NCBI GenBank assembly: GCA_947310385.1
Contig: OX371223.1
Location: 178,166,748 to 178,230,747, forward strand
DNA: 64,000 nucleotides
Direction: 5' to 3'
Origin: Nephrotoma appendiculata
Taxonomy: Eukaryota; Arthropoda; Insecta; Diptera; Tipulidae
The notes under the pieces were generated by a model. It saw only the letters and a program-made list of their open reading frames with translations. It was not told where the DNA came from and did not search any database. Of this stretch, positions 46,800-56,547 are shown one piece after another; position 1 is the first letter of the stretch; each line of letters starts with the position of its first letter. A program made the position numbers and the translations under genes.

Positions 46800-49190
46800 C
46801 TACACTTTATATTTTCTTTTTTTTCTCTCTCTCTGGCTTTCGCATCCCATGAAGAGATTTCGCCGCCTGCACTAAGGCCCTCCATCCATCTCGATCCACC
46901 GCTCTCGTCCTCAAGTTTCGACATCCTAATGTTCGTAGATCTTGTTCGATGTCGTCACGCCAGCGTCGTCGGGGTCTTCCTCTACGACGCACTCCGGCTG
47001 GTTATTGGCGGAACACTTTATTTATCATCCGTTGTTGTGGAGATCTTGTAACGTGGCCGAGCCATCTCACTCGATTAGATTTGATGAATCCGATGATATC
47101 GCTGCCTCCGAGGAGTTGCTTTATTTCGTGATTCATACGAATCCGATATTCATTGTTCGCAACTTTAATTGGACCAAAGATTGAACGGATAACCTTCCTT
47201 TCGAAGGTAGATAATAATCTACAATCGTTAGAGGTCATGGTCCAGCTCTCGCTTCCGAAAGCCAGCACAGATCTTATAAGTGATTTATAAAGTGCGAGCT
47301 TGCACGACTGCGATAGATGTTTCGATCGCAATAATCTTGATAGGACGTAGAAAACTCGTTGTTCGGCAGCGATTCAGGCTTTTATTTCTGCCTGCATATC
47401 ATTCGACGATGTTATAACTGACCCGAGGTATTTAAAGTTTTCGACGCCATCAAAATTGTGGTCACCAATTCCGATATTTGCCATAGAGATGTTCCTAGGT
47501 GTTGCTAAATATTTGGCTTTACTGCTGTTCACCTCCAAACCAAGTCTTCTTGCGCAGCGATCGAGCGGTATGAAACTGTCTTTGATATCAAGAAGCACGA
47601 TATCATCTGCATATCCAAGAATTTGGCCTGACTTATTAAATAAACAGCGCGAAGTTTCGATATTGCTTTTCCTCACTACGTGCTCAAGCGCCAGATTGAA
47701 CAGCAAAGGCGCGAGTGCATCACCCTGTCGAACACCAGATGTTAATTCAAAGGAGTCTGACGCAGATCATTCAATTACGATTCTACATACAGACCTGGAC
47801 GTTGTTAATTTACACAGTGAAACGATTTTCTCTGGGATTCCCAGGCATATGAGCGCGGCCCATAGGTTGTCGCGGTTTATACTGTCATACGCCTGTCTGA
47901 AGTCTATATATAGCTGATGTATGGTTATGTTGTACTCCAAAAATTTCTCCAAGATCATCGTCATGGTGAAACACTGGTCAGTGGTCGATCGGTTGGGACG
48001 AAAACCACACTGATAGTCGCCAATGATGTTTACGGCGAAAGGGATGAGTCTGGCAAGTACAACATTAGCCAACACTTTGTAAGCAGTGTTCAATAGAGCT
48101 ATGCCACGAAAGTTTTCACATTTAAGATGATCGCCTTTTTTATGCAACGGACATATGAGTGCGGTCTTCCAATTCTCCGGCAGCTCTTCTTGGTCCCAAA
48201 TACAAACGACGAGATCGTATAAACTTGTTGCAAGAATAGCGCCTCCGAGTTTAATTAATTCTGCGGGGATTCCATCGAGACCGGGTGCCTTGCCGTTCTA
48301 CAATCGACTAATAGCTGCGTCTACTTCCTCTACTGTGGGATATTCGACAAAGATCTCTTCACCTGGCGGAGCTATTGCTCTAATGGGGGTCACTTCGTCA
48401 TTCCGATTTAGCAGATTTTGAAAGTAGGTTTGCCATACTGAGAGAACATCAGCCACGTTTGTTCTCAGCTCTCCATTCCCGTCTTTGATGGCTGTACTTC
48501 TTGGGTGAAAATCTTTAGTGAGATTCCTGGCGTTAGCAAAACAGTCCCTTGAGTTTCCTAATCTCATATGTTCGCGCTTCTTTTGTCGAAGGAATTTAGT
48601 CGTGGCTTTCCTAGCGCGGATATATTCTGCTAGAGTGCTTCTGGTGTTTCGAGCCAACCATTTTTCACGAAGCGTTTATTTTCGGATCCTTCGGCATTGA
48701 TCATCGAACCAATCATTGCAGGGCCTCGGAGGTCTTCTTCCGATGGTATTTTGCGCCGCGGTTGTTATGGCTGACTGCATAGCGTGCCACTGCTCCTGGA
48801 TGTTAGGAGGAGCTTCTTCGTTGTTATGGGGCCGGTCTAAATAATTAGTGACAGCTGATTGGTAACTCTGCAGTGACGTTTGGTCTTTTAGAGCATCTAT
48901 ACATTCCATCGAACGGTCTTTTGTGCTTGTTTGTTAAACGTAGATGACAGTTTGCAACGTATACTTAAATATGACAAGCATGTGATCGCTGTCCATGTCT
49001 ACACTTCTGTAGGATCTAACGTCAGATATGCTGGTTAAGTGTCTCTTAGACAACATGACGTGATCGATTTGGTTTTCCGTTCTTCCATCATTCGATCTCC
49101 ACGTTACTTTGTGGATTCTCTTATGTGGGAAAAACGTACTTGATACAACTAAGTTGTACGCTTTAATGATCGCTCTATTTAAACTTCACT
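46800..49190 (-). mobile_element. RTE-like non-LTR retrotransposon, 5'-truncated
   Basis: A minus-strand block with the end of an APE endonuclease, a reverse transcriptase and the C-terminal 'RRRGRPR..WRDDIE' tail typical of RTE/BovB-like proteins. It ends in an A-rich tail (46800-46830, read as a run of A and GA on the minus strand). The 5' part is cut off at about 49190, where a MITE begins. A second, partial copy lies inside the LTR element at 61001-62673. Confidence 0.8.
46807..49190 (-). pseudogene. RTE-like endonuclease/reverse transcriptase relic
   Basis: Minus strand, in order: endonuclease end (KRIHKVTWRSNDGR, DHVMLS, then DSDHMLVIFK, about 49120-48965); linker with RPPRPCNDWFDDQCR (about 48720); RT with NGKAPGLDGIPAELIKLGG (about 48290), LICPLHKKGDHLKCENFRGI (about 48150), FRPNRSTTDQ, YIDFRQAYDS (about 47905), SGVRQGDALAPLLFN and YADDIVLL (about 47610). 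The tail contains RRGRPRRRWRDDIEQDL and stops at 46807. Lesions: nonsense codons near 48297, 47766, 47373 and 47001, a break at 48660, and an 18-bp deletion right after the YADD box relative to the other copy. Otherwise well kept. Confidence 0.85.
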
Positions 49191-49454
49191 ATATAAGCGT
49201 ATTTCATTTGCCAAATTACAACAACAATGCTATGTATTCAATACCAATTTGAAATTCGTTGGATTCCTACAGAGTTGATGGTATTGAAATTCCAATTCTA
49301 TTTTTTAGTTACTGTGCTTGTCACTAGAGTTTTCTCTAGAGAAAAAGATGAAATAAAATAAATAAAACACGGGAATTCATTTATTATTTCTTTTGACTAT
49401 GAATTGAATTCCAATTCCAAATCCAATTCCTTGGCAAATGAAATACGCTCTATA
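49191..49454. repeat. MITE with 24-bp terminal inverted repeats
   Basis: Ends atataagcgtatttcatttg ccaa (49191) and, inverted, atatagagcgtatttcattt gccaa (49454). Interior AT-rich, no ORF. It begins exactly where the RTE-like element's 5' end stops. Confidence 0.75.
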
Positions 49455-49553
49455 TGAAATAAAGTACGTGGGAACTATAGATGGAATAAAAAAAATAAAA
49501 AGAATAAAGTAAGAGAGCGCGAGATAGGATTTATATGTATTCGACCATACTCA

Positions 49554-49752
49554 AGGCTCAACCAGTCAGACTTAAGAGCTTCAGTTACACGCCGATTGCA
49601 CTACTTCGGTTTTTGCTACAATCACCAAAATTTTATAGGCTTCTCGTCACAAATAAACAACTGACCTCTAAAATTTTGGTGGTCGTTCCGCTCTCCTAAG
49701 TGGTCCAAAATGGAGCACAACTTAAGCTCTTAAGTTTGACTGGTTGAGGTTT
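49554..49752. repeat. MITE with 28-bp terminal inverted repeats
   Basis: Ends aggctcaaccagtcagactt aagagctt (49554) and its inverted match aagctcttaagtttgactgg ttgaggtt (49725-49752). A second inverted pair (ccaaaatttta / taaaattttgg) lies inside at 49627 and 49671. About 200 bp, no ORF. Confidence 0.75.
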
Positions 49753-50177
49753 CAGAATAAGAAAAATAAAAACTATAACAGGCACTAATGGGCCTATTCT
49801 ACTACACAGCGTTTTATTTTGCAGAAAACTAGAACGAGATAAAAATATAGATTCTCTCTGTGTGTGCGGGTCACATCAATCATTTTTTTTGTTTTGAAAA
49901 TTTTTGTTTTGTTGCCATAATTATAAATAAAAAATATCAAGCAAACAATTTTTATGGCAACAAAACAGAAAAAAAATCCCCCACTCCCAGCAAACTTTTA
50001 TTTTTTGATAATTTTATGGTGTGTAGTAACATTTTGCACTTGGTGCGATGACACAACATGCTTTTTTTATTTTTTTTCGCCTGCTGAATGATTTTTTATG
50101 TTTTTCCTTCACATAATTTATAGCAAAACAACTTTTAGATAGTTTCGAAAATTATCAAAATTAATGAAACATCATAT
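49753..50177. other. AT-rich DNA with a small hairpin
   Basis: A pair ttttgttttgttgccata (49902) and tatggcaacaaaacagaaaa (49951) can form a hairpin. No gene seen. Confidence 0.5.
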
Positions 50178-50226
50178 TGTTACGGTGACACCTAGTTTAG
50201 AATAGAATAAGTTAATTTCATTAATT
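50178..50226 (+). repeat. 5' LTR of element 2, first part
   Basis: The first 49 bp of the LTR (tgttacggtgacacctagtt...), matching 63316-63364. It is cut by element 1; the LTR resumes after the duplicated AATT at 56130. Confidence 0.9.
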
Positions 50227-50646
50227 TGTTACGATTTTGCCTTGTCAATCAAGGTTCGAATCACTGGATTGTGAATAAATACACTGCTTCAAATTTTTAG
50301 CTCACACAATTTATTTACACAACACAATTTATTATACAACACGAAATTCACAATTAATTATTACACTTATAACACACTTTTTAATTATCACTTTAATAAT
50401 CGCTTTAATAATCACTTTAATAATCTTTCTATTTAACCTTCACTGTATCACGTTTAAAATAATACTCAGCAATACACGTCAACGCGCGCCTTTATATACC
50501 AAAATATTTGTTTCTAGAATAATCCTAAATGTGCAGCAAATATGTTAGTATAGAAATACGCCTAAATGTTGAGTATAAATTATAAATGCAATTGAATAAT
50601 TAATGAAATTAGCTTATTCTATTCTATTCTAGGTGTCACCGTAACA
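50227..50646 (-). repeat. 3' LTR of element 1
   Basis: 420 bp with inverted termini TGTTACG/CGTAACA. It contains four tandem copies of a 12-bp unit like attattaaag(t/c)g on the minus strand. On the minus strand it is preceded by a polypurine tract. Confidence 0.93.
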
Positions 50647-50657
50647 CTACTCCCCAC
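50647..50657 (-). other. Polypurine tract of element 1
   Basis: On the minus strand gtggggagtag lies directly before the 3' LTR and right after the pol stop codon. It is the expected primer site for plus-strand DNA synthesis. Element 2 has gtggggggtag at the equivalent place (63305-63315). Confidence 0.7.
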
Positions 50658-52151
50658 CTAAGCCTGTTCGTCCCGAACAGGATCCAGATCACCTCCTCTG
50701 TAGAGCGCCAAACGTTCTAAATGCACCACCTTTGGTTTACCTTTCCGTCCTTTCTGTATGCGATAAACCACGTCGTTCAATCTTTTAATGACAGTGTAAG
50801 GTCCTTCCCATGTGGGTTGCAACTTCGGTGATAATCCCTTGTGCCGTTGCGGGTTGTGAAGCCATACCAATTGCCCTTCCTCGAAGCCTTGATTATTTGC
50901 TCGTATGTCATATCGAGCTTTCATTCGATCACTTGATATCCGAATTTTCTCCCGTACAAATTGATGTATTTCATTAAGTTCCTCTTTCATCCGGTCGACG
51001 TAATCCTGTCCGCATAGAGCTGCTGATGGAACAGCTCCAAACTTTAAATCTCCTGGTAATCGCAGATTGTTTCCAAATATGATTTTCGCTGGTGTCACTC
51101 CTGTTGTGTCATGTACCGCTGATCGGTAGGCCATCAGGAACATTGGTATATGTCGATCCCAGTTACGTTGGTTCCTTTCCACAACCTTTGCTAGATATTC
51201 CTCCAATGTGCCATTGAATCTTTCCACCATACCGTCCGACTGTGGGTGTAAAGGCGTCGTTCTCGTTTTATTGATTCCAAGCATCTGACATATCTCCTGA
51301 AATACCACCGATTCGAAATTCCTTCCTTGATCCGTGTGAATTTCCATCGGTACACCAAATCTGCTAATCCAATTGTTGACCACGGCATCAGCTATTGTAG
51401 TTGTCTCCTGATTGGGTATAGGGTACACTTCCGGCCATTTGCTGAAATAATCCATTATTACTAGCACATATTTATTTCCGCTCTCGGTGGTCGGAAATGG
51501 CCCCGCCACGTCCATTGCAATTCTCTCAAATGGTGCCCAGACATTATATTGTTTCATAGTTCCACGGCTTTTTCGTGCTGGTCCCTTTACTGCCGCACAT
51601 TGGTCACATCTTCGACACCATTCTACTACTGACTGTCTACATCCGGACCAGTAGAAACGTTGTCGGATTTTGGCCAATGTTTTATTAATCCCTAGGTGAC
51701 CTCCACTTGCTCCTCCATGATATTCCTTGAGGATTTCCGCTATCCGATCTTTTGGCACCACTACCAACAATTGTTTTATTTTACCATCCGTGCTTTCCCA
51801 CTTTCGTTTTAAACAACCATTTTCTATGTGGAGGCTATCCCATTGAGCCCAATATGCTTTTACAATGGGAGTTTTGTCAGCTATCTCACTCCATGTGGGC
51901 CGCTGTTCCTTTTCCTTATGTTCCATGATGAATGACAGGTCAGCATCCCGTAATTGCTCCTTCTTGATCATTTCATCAGTCCATTCCTCATCAGGTAGCA
52001 CTTGCATAAGCCGAATATCAATGATGTTTTCTTTACCCTCCACACGCCCACAATGCTTGCATTCCACGGGACATGGCCTTCTTGACAATGCGTCGGCATT
52101 TCCATGTGAGTTTCCCTTCCGATGTTCAATTTGGAAATCGTAGCTTTGCAA
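50658..52151 (-). CDS. Pol C-terminal part of element 1: integrase
   Basis: A 497-codon frame that inserts retrotransposon DNA into the host genome. After the RNase H end come a zinc-binding HHCC domain (HGGASGGHLGI ... CRRCDQC, about 51720-51590) and the catalytic core: MDVAGPF with the first Asp (about 51520), HTDQGRNFES with the second (about 51330) and SDGMVERFNG with the Glu, exactly 35 residues after the second Asp (DD35E). A GPY-type module (WEGPYTVIKRLNDVVYRI, about 50800-50750) precedes the stop at 50658. The ATG at 52151 is not a real start: the frame continues protein homology from the upstream pol frame, from which a missing A near 52190 separates it. Confidence 0.9.
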   Translation of the reverse strand: MQSYDFQIEHRKGNSHGNADALSRRPCPVECKHCGRVEGKENIIDIRLMQVLPDEEWTDEMIKKEQLRDADLSFIMEHKEKEQRPTWSEIADKTPIVKAYWAQWDSLHIENGCLKRKWESTDGKIKQLLVVVPKDRIAEILKEYHGGASGGHLGINKTLAKIRQRFYWSGCRQSVVEWCRRCDQCAAVKGPARKSRGTMKQYNVWAPFERIAMDVAGPFPTTESGNKYVLVIMDYFSKWPEVYPIPNQETTTIADAVVNNWISRFGVPMEIHTDQGRNFESVVFQEICQMLGINKTRTTPLHPQSDGMVERFNGTLEEYLAKVVERNQRNWDRHIPMFLMAYRSAVHDTTGVTPAKIIFGNNLRLPGDLKFGAVPSAALCGQDYVDRMKEELNEIHQFVREKIRISSDRMKARYDIRANNQGFEEGQLVWLHNPQRHKGLSPKLQPTWEGPYTVIKRLNDVVYRIQKGRKGKPKVVHLERLALYRGGDLDPVRDEQA

Positions 52152-52168
52152 ACGTTCGATCCAACGTG

Positions 52169-54259
52169 CTACTTGTCCCTCTGGATTTTGAATTGTAACA
52201 ACCAGCGCAAAGCCCCATGATCCGTCCGTAGAAGAAATTTTTGGCCATAGAGGTACTTATGGAAGTGCTTAACACATTCCACTATAGCCAACAACTCTTT
52301 CCGTGTTACACAATAATTCCGTTCCGGTTTTGATAACATCTTGGAGTAATATGCAATAACTCGCTCCTCACCATTTGTTGCCTGTGATAATACTCCTCCT
52401 ATACCATCATTACTTGCATCGGTGTCCAAAATGAATTTATTGTTGGGTATAGGGTATGCGAGGATTGGTGCTTCGCATAATCGACGTCTTAGTTCCACAA
52501 ATGCCTCTTCCTGATCATCCTTCCATTCGAATGCCTTGTTCTTCCTGGTTAACTCGTGTAAACTCTTTGCAATATTGGCGAATCCTGGCACGAATCGTCT
52601 ATAATAGGTACACAATCCAAGGAAGCTCCGTAATTCATGTAAGTTTTTAGGTCGTGGCCATTCCTTCACTGCTGCGATCTTGTCTTCATCGGTATGGATT
52701 CCATTGGTTGTTACCTTATGACCCAAATATTTTACTTCCGTTCTAAATAGTTTGCATTTCTTTGGGCTTAGCTTCAATCCGGCGGCTTGTATCCGATCCA
52801 AAACCTCTGCCAAATTCCTTAAATGCTCGTCGAAATCCTTGCCCATAACGATGATGTCATCCAAATATACGAGGCACGTCCTCCAATGTAATCCCTTTAG
52901 CACGCGCTCCATTAGCCGTTCAAAAGTCGCAGGGGCATTACATAATCCGAATGGCATAACGTTAAATTGCCATAATCCGTTACCCACACTGAATGCCGTT
53001 TTCTCGCGATCTTCCTCCTGGACTTCCACTTGCCAATAGCCGCTTTGCAGATCTAATGTCGAAAATATTCGAGCACCCGATAATGTGTCTAACGTGTCAT
53101 CGATCCTTGGCAATGGGTAACTATCCTTTTTCGTCACAGCATTTAATTTTCGATAATCCACGCAGAATCTCATGCTACCATCCTTTTTCTCGACTAACAC
53201 CACTGGTGAACTCCATGGACTGCTTGATGTTTCGATTACCCCTGCTGCTTGCATATCTTTTACCATTCGATCCACTTCTCCTTGCTTTGCCAATGGTAAT
53301 CTTCTGGGTGGTTGGCGAATCGGCATTTCTGCTCCTGTATCTATTCGATGTTTTACCATTGTGGTTCTCCCATTATTGTCCGGTGTACTGCAAAATATTG
53401 GCATGTACCGCTCGAGCAATTGTTTTGCCAAATTTTTCTGTTCCTTAGTAAGATCTTCGGTCCATTTCTCCATGAGTTGTTCTACAACCTCTTTCTGCAC
53501 TTGCGAGTTAGCCGTCTTAATCGGATTTTTCTGCTCGCACTTCACTATTGCCGATATTTCTTCACATTTTCCGATTATTGTCCCTTTCTTGATGGTTTTC
53601 GTCTTATCCGAGAGATTTAGAGTCCTAATTGGTACTTTATTATCGTTGTCTGGTTTCACTAAAACTTTCCCGATCATAATTTCTCTGGCTCCGCTCTCCG
53701 CTTCATTGGCTTCCACAACCCACAACCTGGGTGGCCCAGAACCTCCCTCCAATCTTGCCCATACTATTGTTTCCGAGTTCGGTGGCAGCTTCTCCCGATG
53801 ATCCATTATAATTTGCCTGGTCGTTTCTCCTATTGCGCTGACGTGAAGTGGCAACTCGATATTATCGTAGGTTAATACACCCCGTCCAACATCCACCACG
53901 AAGCCATTCGTTCTCATGAAGTCCATTCCCAAGATGACTTCGTCTACAATATCTGCAACCAGCACCTCGTGTTGAAAGTGATTTCGCCCAATCCTTATTT
54001 TTACGACCTTTTTTCCTTTTATTGCTGAATTTTCTCCAGTCGCCGTTCGTAATTTCATTCCATTAGCTGGTTCTATAATTCCATCGATAATATCCTCACG
54101 AACAATCGTATGAGTTGCTCCCGTATCCAGCGTGATCATGCATTTCTTCCCATCAATATTGGCTTCAATTGTCAAGCTGTCACCGCATCTTGCTACTCTC
54201 GAAACATGGATGGAGGTTATGGGGCAATCGGTTGTGGGAGTCAGCTTCTGCCCCTTCAA
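52169..54259 (-). CDS. Pol N-terminal part of element 1: protease, RT, RNase H
   Basis: A 696-codon frame opening at a TTG (54259), so probably made as a gag-pol fusion rather than from its own start. Protease: LDTGATHTIV (active Asp, residues about 44-53). Reverse transcriptase: FCVDYRKLNAVTKKDSYPLP, STLDLQSGYWQ, MPFGLCNAPATF and YLDD at residues 465-468. RNase H: FILDTDASNDGIGG (about 606-619) and TDHGALRWLLQF near the end. It runs out after FKIQ because an A run has four As where element 2 has five. Similar to Ty3/gypsy pol of the 412/mag/CsRN1 type; the exact lineage was not decided. Confidence 0.92.
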   Translation of the reverse strand: MKGQKLTPTTDCPITSIHVSRVARCGDSLTIEANIDGKKCMITLDTGATHTIVREDIIDGIIEPANGMKLRTATGENSAIKGKKVVKIRIGRNHFQHEVLVADIVDEVILGMDFMRTNGFVVDVGRGVLTYDNIELPLHVSAIGETTRQIIMDHREKLPPNSETIVWARLEGGSGPPRLWVVEANEAESGAREIMIGKVLVKPDNDNKVPIRTLNLSDKTKTIKKGTIIGKCEEISAIVKCEQKNPIKTANSQVQKEVVEQLMEKWTEDLTKEQKNLAKQLLERYMPIFCSTPDNNGRTTMVKHRIDTGAEMPIRQPPRRLPLAKQGEVDRMVKDMQAAGVIETSSSPWSSPVVLVEKKDGSMRFCVDYRKLNAVTKKDSYPLPRIDDTLDTLSGARIFSTLDLQSGYWQVEVQEEDREKTAFSVGNGLWQFNVMPFGLCNAPATFERLMERVLKGLHWRTCLVYLDDIIVMGKDFDEHLRNLAEVLDRIQAAGLKLSPKKCKLFRTEVKYLGHKVTTNGIHTDEDKIAAVKEWPRPKNLHELRSFLGLCTYYRRFVPGFANIAKSLHELTRKNKAFEWKDDQEEAFVELRRRLCEAPILAYPIPNNKFILDTDASNDGIGGVLSQATNGEERVIAYYSKMLSKPERNYCVTRKELLAIVECVKHFHKYLYGQKFLLRTDHGALRWLLQFKIQRDK

Positions 54260-54270
54260 ACTGACTCTTT

Positions 54271-55668
54271 TTAGTTTAACGACTCCGCTGTCGTCTGACC
54301 CTCCTTTCTGGATTCTATCTGCTCCTCGTTTGATCTACGCTTCATAGGAGATGGCGACCTTGCTCGTTTCTTCTTAATCTCCCAACAGTCCCGTGAGATG
54401 TGACCCATTCTATCACATACCCAGCATCTAATCCTGCCACTTCCATCTCTGAATCTTGGCGTAGCCCGCGCAGTGTCTATTCTGGAATCAATCTCCACTC
54501 GGCGAATTTTCATTGCTGGTTTGATGATGGTTTGCGCAGTTTCGTTTGTTAACGCACAAGCGATGGTTTCCGTGAAAGTTGCCTTAGGTGACAACATCAC
54601 CGCTCTGCGCGTCTCAGGATCTCGAATACCGTCAATGAATGCATCTATTTTAATTCGCTCCATGTAATCGGCCGACATATTTGAATGTGCTAAATGTGCG
54701 AGCCGCTCAATTGCCGATGAAAATTCCTGTAGCGATTCTCCTCCTCTTTGGTATCGACCCTTCAATTCCATGCGATAGATTTCTCGTTTGTGGTCACTTC
54801 CGTATTTTCGATCTAACGCCTTCATAATTCCCATGTAAACGTTCCGTTCCTGCTCGGGAATGATTTGTAGTGTTTCTGCCGCTTCGCTTTTAAGAGCCAC
54901 AATTAATGCTGCAACACATTGTTCTTCAGTCCACTGATTTTGCTTAATCGCAGTTTCGAATTGGAACTTAAAAATACTGAAGGATGTTGTTCCATCAAAT
55001 GTTGGTGGTTTTATCTTAACTGCGTTAACTGTCTGGATCACTTGACCTGTTGTTCCATTTGACTTGACATCTTGGAGCTCCTTCTCGAGACGTTTAACTT
55101 CCGTTTGTAGATCTTGTTTAACATTTTGAATTTCTGCGTGTACTTCCGTTTGCAGTTTTTCCACTTTACCGTGTAGTGTAGAAGATAACTCCAGAAACCT
55201 CTTGTCTATTTTCTTTTGGCCAACTTCGATTTGGTTTTTAATGTCCGCCCCTTGTTGCTCCATCTGCTGTTTCATTTCCTGGTTCGATTGTTTAATGTCC
55301 GCTCCTTGTTGCTCCATCTGCTGTTTCATTTGATGTTTAATGTCCGCTCCTTGTTGCTCCACTTGTAACATCTGTTGTTTCAACTGTTGTCCCATCATAT
55401 TCATAGCAGCCATCAACTGCGAAAAATCGAAACTTCCAGATGGGTTTTGCGTTGTTTCGACCACCGTTTGTACGTCCTTTTGTTTCTTATCCATACTGAT
55501 CTCATCCGTTTTTTCCTCCTCGAAATCAAACACGTCTGGATCTAAACCTTCCTTCTCCATGGCCTCACGTAGTCGCTCCACCAAACTAGCTTTTGTGCCT
55601 TCACTGGTCAAACCTCGCCGTGTCAGTTGCTCCTTTAATTGCGCAAGCTTTAATCCGTAGAGAATCAT
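54271..55668 (-). CDS. Gag of element 1 with N-terminal SAP-like motif
   Basis: An intact 465-codon frame for the structural protein. Residues about 6-38 (LKLAQLKEQLTRRGLTSEG...LVERLREAM) fit the SAP helix-turn-helix motif known from chromatin and nuclear proteins. Then come an acidic stretch, a Q/K-rich coiled coil (about 85-210) with three MEQQGADIK-type units, a capsid-like retrotransposon gag region (about 220-390, PPTFDGTTSFSIFKFQF) and one zinc knuckle CWVCDRMGHISRDC at 415-428, followed by a basic tail. The stop TAA sits 10 bp before the first pol codon, which is in the -1 frame. The start is the first ATG after the LTR and primer site. Confidence 0.9.
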   Translation of the reverse strand: MILYGLKLAQLKEQLTRRGLTSEGTKASLVERLREAMEKEGLDPDVFDFEEEKTDEISMDKKQKDVQTVVETTQNPSGSFDFSQLMAAMNMMGQQLKQQMLQVEQQGADIKHQMKQQMEQQGADIKQSNQEMKQQMEQQGADIKNQIEVGQKKIDKRFLELSSTLHGKVEKLQTEVHAEIQNVKQDLQTEVKRLEKELQDVKSNGTTGQVIQTVNAVKIKPPTFDGTTSFSIFKFQFETAIKQNQWTEEQCVAALIVALKSEAAETLQIIPEQERNVYMGIMKALDRKYGSDHKREIYRMELKGRYQRGGESLQEFSSAIERLAHLAHSNMSADYMERIKIDAFIDGIRDPETRRAVMLSPKATFTETIACALTNETAQTIIKPAMKIRRVEIDSRIDTARATPRFRDGSGRIRCWVCDRMGHISRDCWEIKKKRARSPSPMKRRSNEEQIESRKEGQTTAESLN

Positions 55669-55688
55669 TTTCCTTATTATTCACAATC

Positions 55689-55705
55689 CCACCGCTGTCA
55701 CCAAT
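55689..55705 (-). other. Candidate primer binding site of element 1
   Basis: In element orientation the LTR end CGTAACA is followed by attggtgacagcggtggg. A TGG 2 bp inside the LTR is the usual position for pairing with a tRNA 3' end (CCA). I could not identify the tRNA. Element 2 has the same sequence at 56511-56530. Confidence 0.55.
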
Positions 55706-56125
55706 TGTTACGATTTTGCCTTGTCAATCAAGGTTCGAATCACTGGATTGTGAATAAATACACTGCTTCAAATTTTTAGCTCACACAATTTATTTACACA
55801 ACACAATTTATTATACAACACGAAATTCACAATTAATTATTACACTTATAACACACTTTTTAATTATCACTTTAATAATCGCTTTAATAATCACTTTAAT
55901 AATCTTTCTATTTAACCTTCACTGTATCACGTTTAAAATAATACTCAGCAATACACGTCAACGCGCGCCTTTATATACCAAAATATTTGTTTCTAGAATA
56001 ATCCTAAATGTGCAGCAAATATGTTAGTATAGAAATACGCCTAAATGTTGAGTATAAATTATAAATGCAATTGAATAATTAATAAAATTAGCTTATTCTA
56101 TTCTATTCTAGGTGTCACCGTAACA
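55706..56125 (-). repeat. 5' LTR of element 1 (promoter LTR)
   Basis: 420 bp, one visible difference from 50227-50646. On the minus strand it carries a TATA-like tggtatataaaggcg (about 55981-55967), the likely promoter core, and the 12-bp tandem repeats downstream. Confidence 0.93.
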
Positions 56126-56129
56126 AATT

Positions 56130-56510
56130 GTTCAATTGCATTTAAGATTTATACTCAACATTTAGGCGTCATTTCTATACTAACATATTTGCTCGATTAT
56201 TCATGCGCATTTAGGATTATTCTAGAAACAAATATTTTGGTATATAGGCGCGCGTTAACGTGGAATGCTGAGTATTATTTTAAACGTGATACAGTGAAGG
56301 TTAAATAGAAAGATTATTAAAGTGATTATTAAAGCGATTATTAAAGTGATAATTAAAAAGTGTGTTATAATTGTAATAACTAATTGTGAATTTTGTGTTG
56401 TATAATAAATTGTGTTGTGTAAATAAATTGTGTAAGTTCAAATTTGAAGCAGTTGTATTTATTCACAATCCAGTGATTCGAACCTTCGGTGACAAGGCAA
56501 AATCGTAACA
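56130..56510 (+). repeat. 5' LTR of element 2, second part
   Basis: Continues the LTR interrupted at 50226. Compared with the 3' LTR it lacks 2 bp in the TATA-like stretch (tatataggcg instead of tatataaaggcg) and differs at several other sites (e.g. gttaacg/gttgacg, cttcggtgac/cttgagtgac). Confidence 0.9.
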
Positions 56511-56547
56511 ATTGGTGACAGCGGTGGGATTGTGAATAATAAGAAAA

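Larger units (their letters stand above)
50227..56125 (-). mobile_element. Ty3/gypsy LTR retrotransposon 1 (young, nested)
   Basis: A complete 5,899-bp element on the minus strand, flanked by the 4-bp duplication AATT (50223-50226 and 56126-56129). The two 420-bp LTRs differ at one position that I can see (g/a in attaat(g/a)aaattagc). Order in element direction: LTR, primer site, gag, pol (protease, RT, RNase H, integrase), polypurine tract, LTR. There is no env, so it is a metavirus-type retrotransposon. One missing A in pol is the only obvious lesion. Confidence 0.93.

Noticed and set aside
47456..48421. Plus-strand frames of 88-153 codons in the RTE region
   Set aside because: They are the antisense of the RTE reverse transcriptase; the same shadow appears opposite the copy at 61644-62120.
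52752..53801. Long plus-strand open frames opposite pol of element 1 (and minus-strand ones opposite element 2)
   Set aside because: They mirror the conserved pol frame on the other strand, carry no domain, and occur equally in both copies; antisense shadows.
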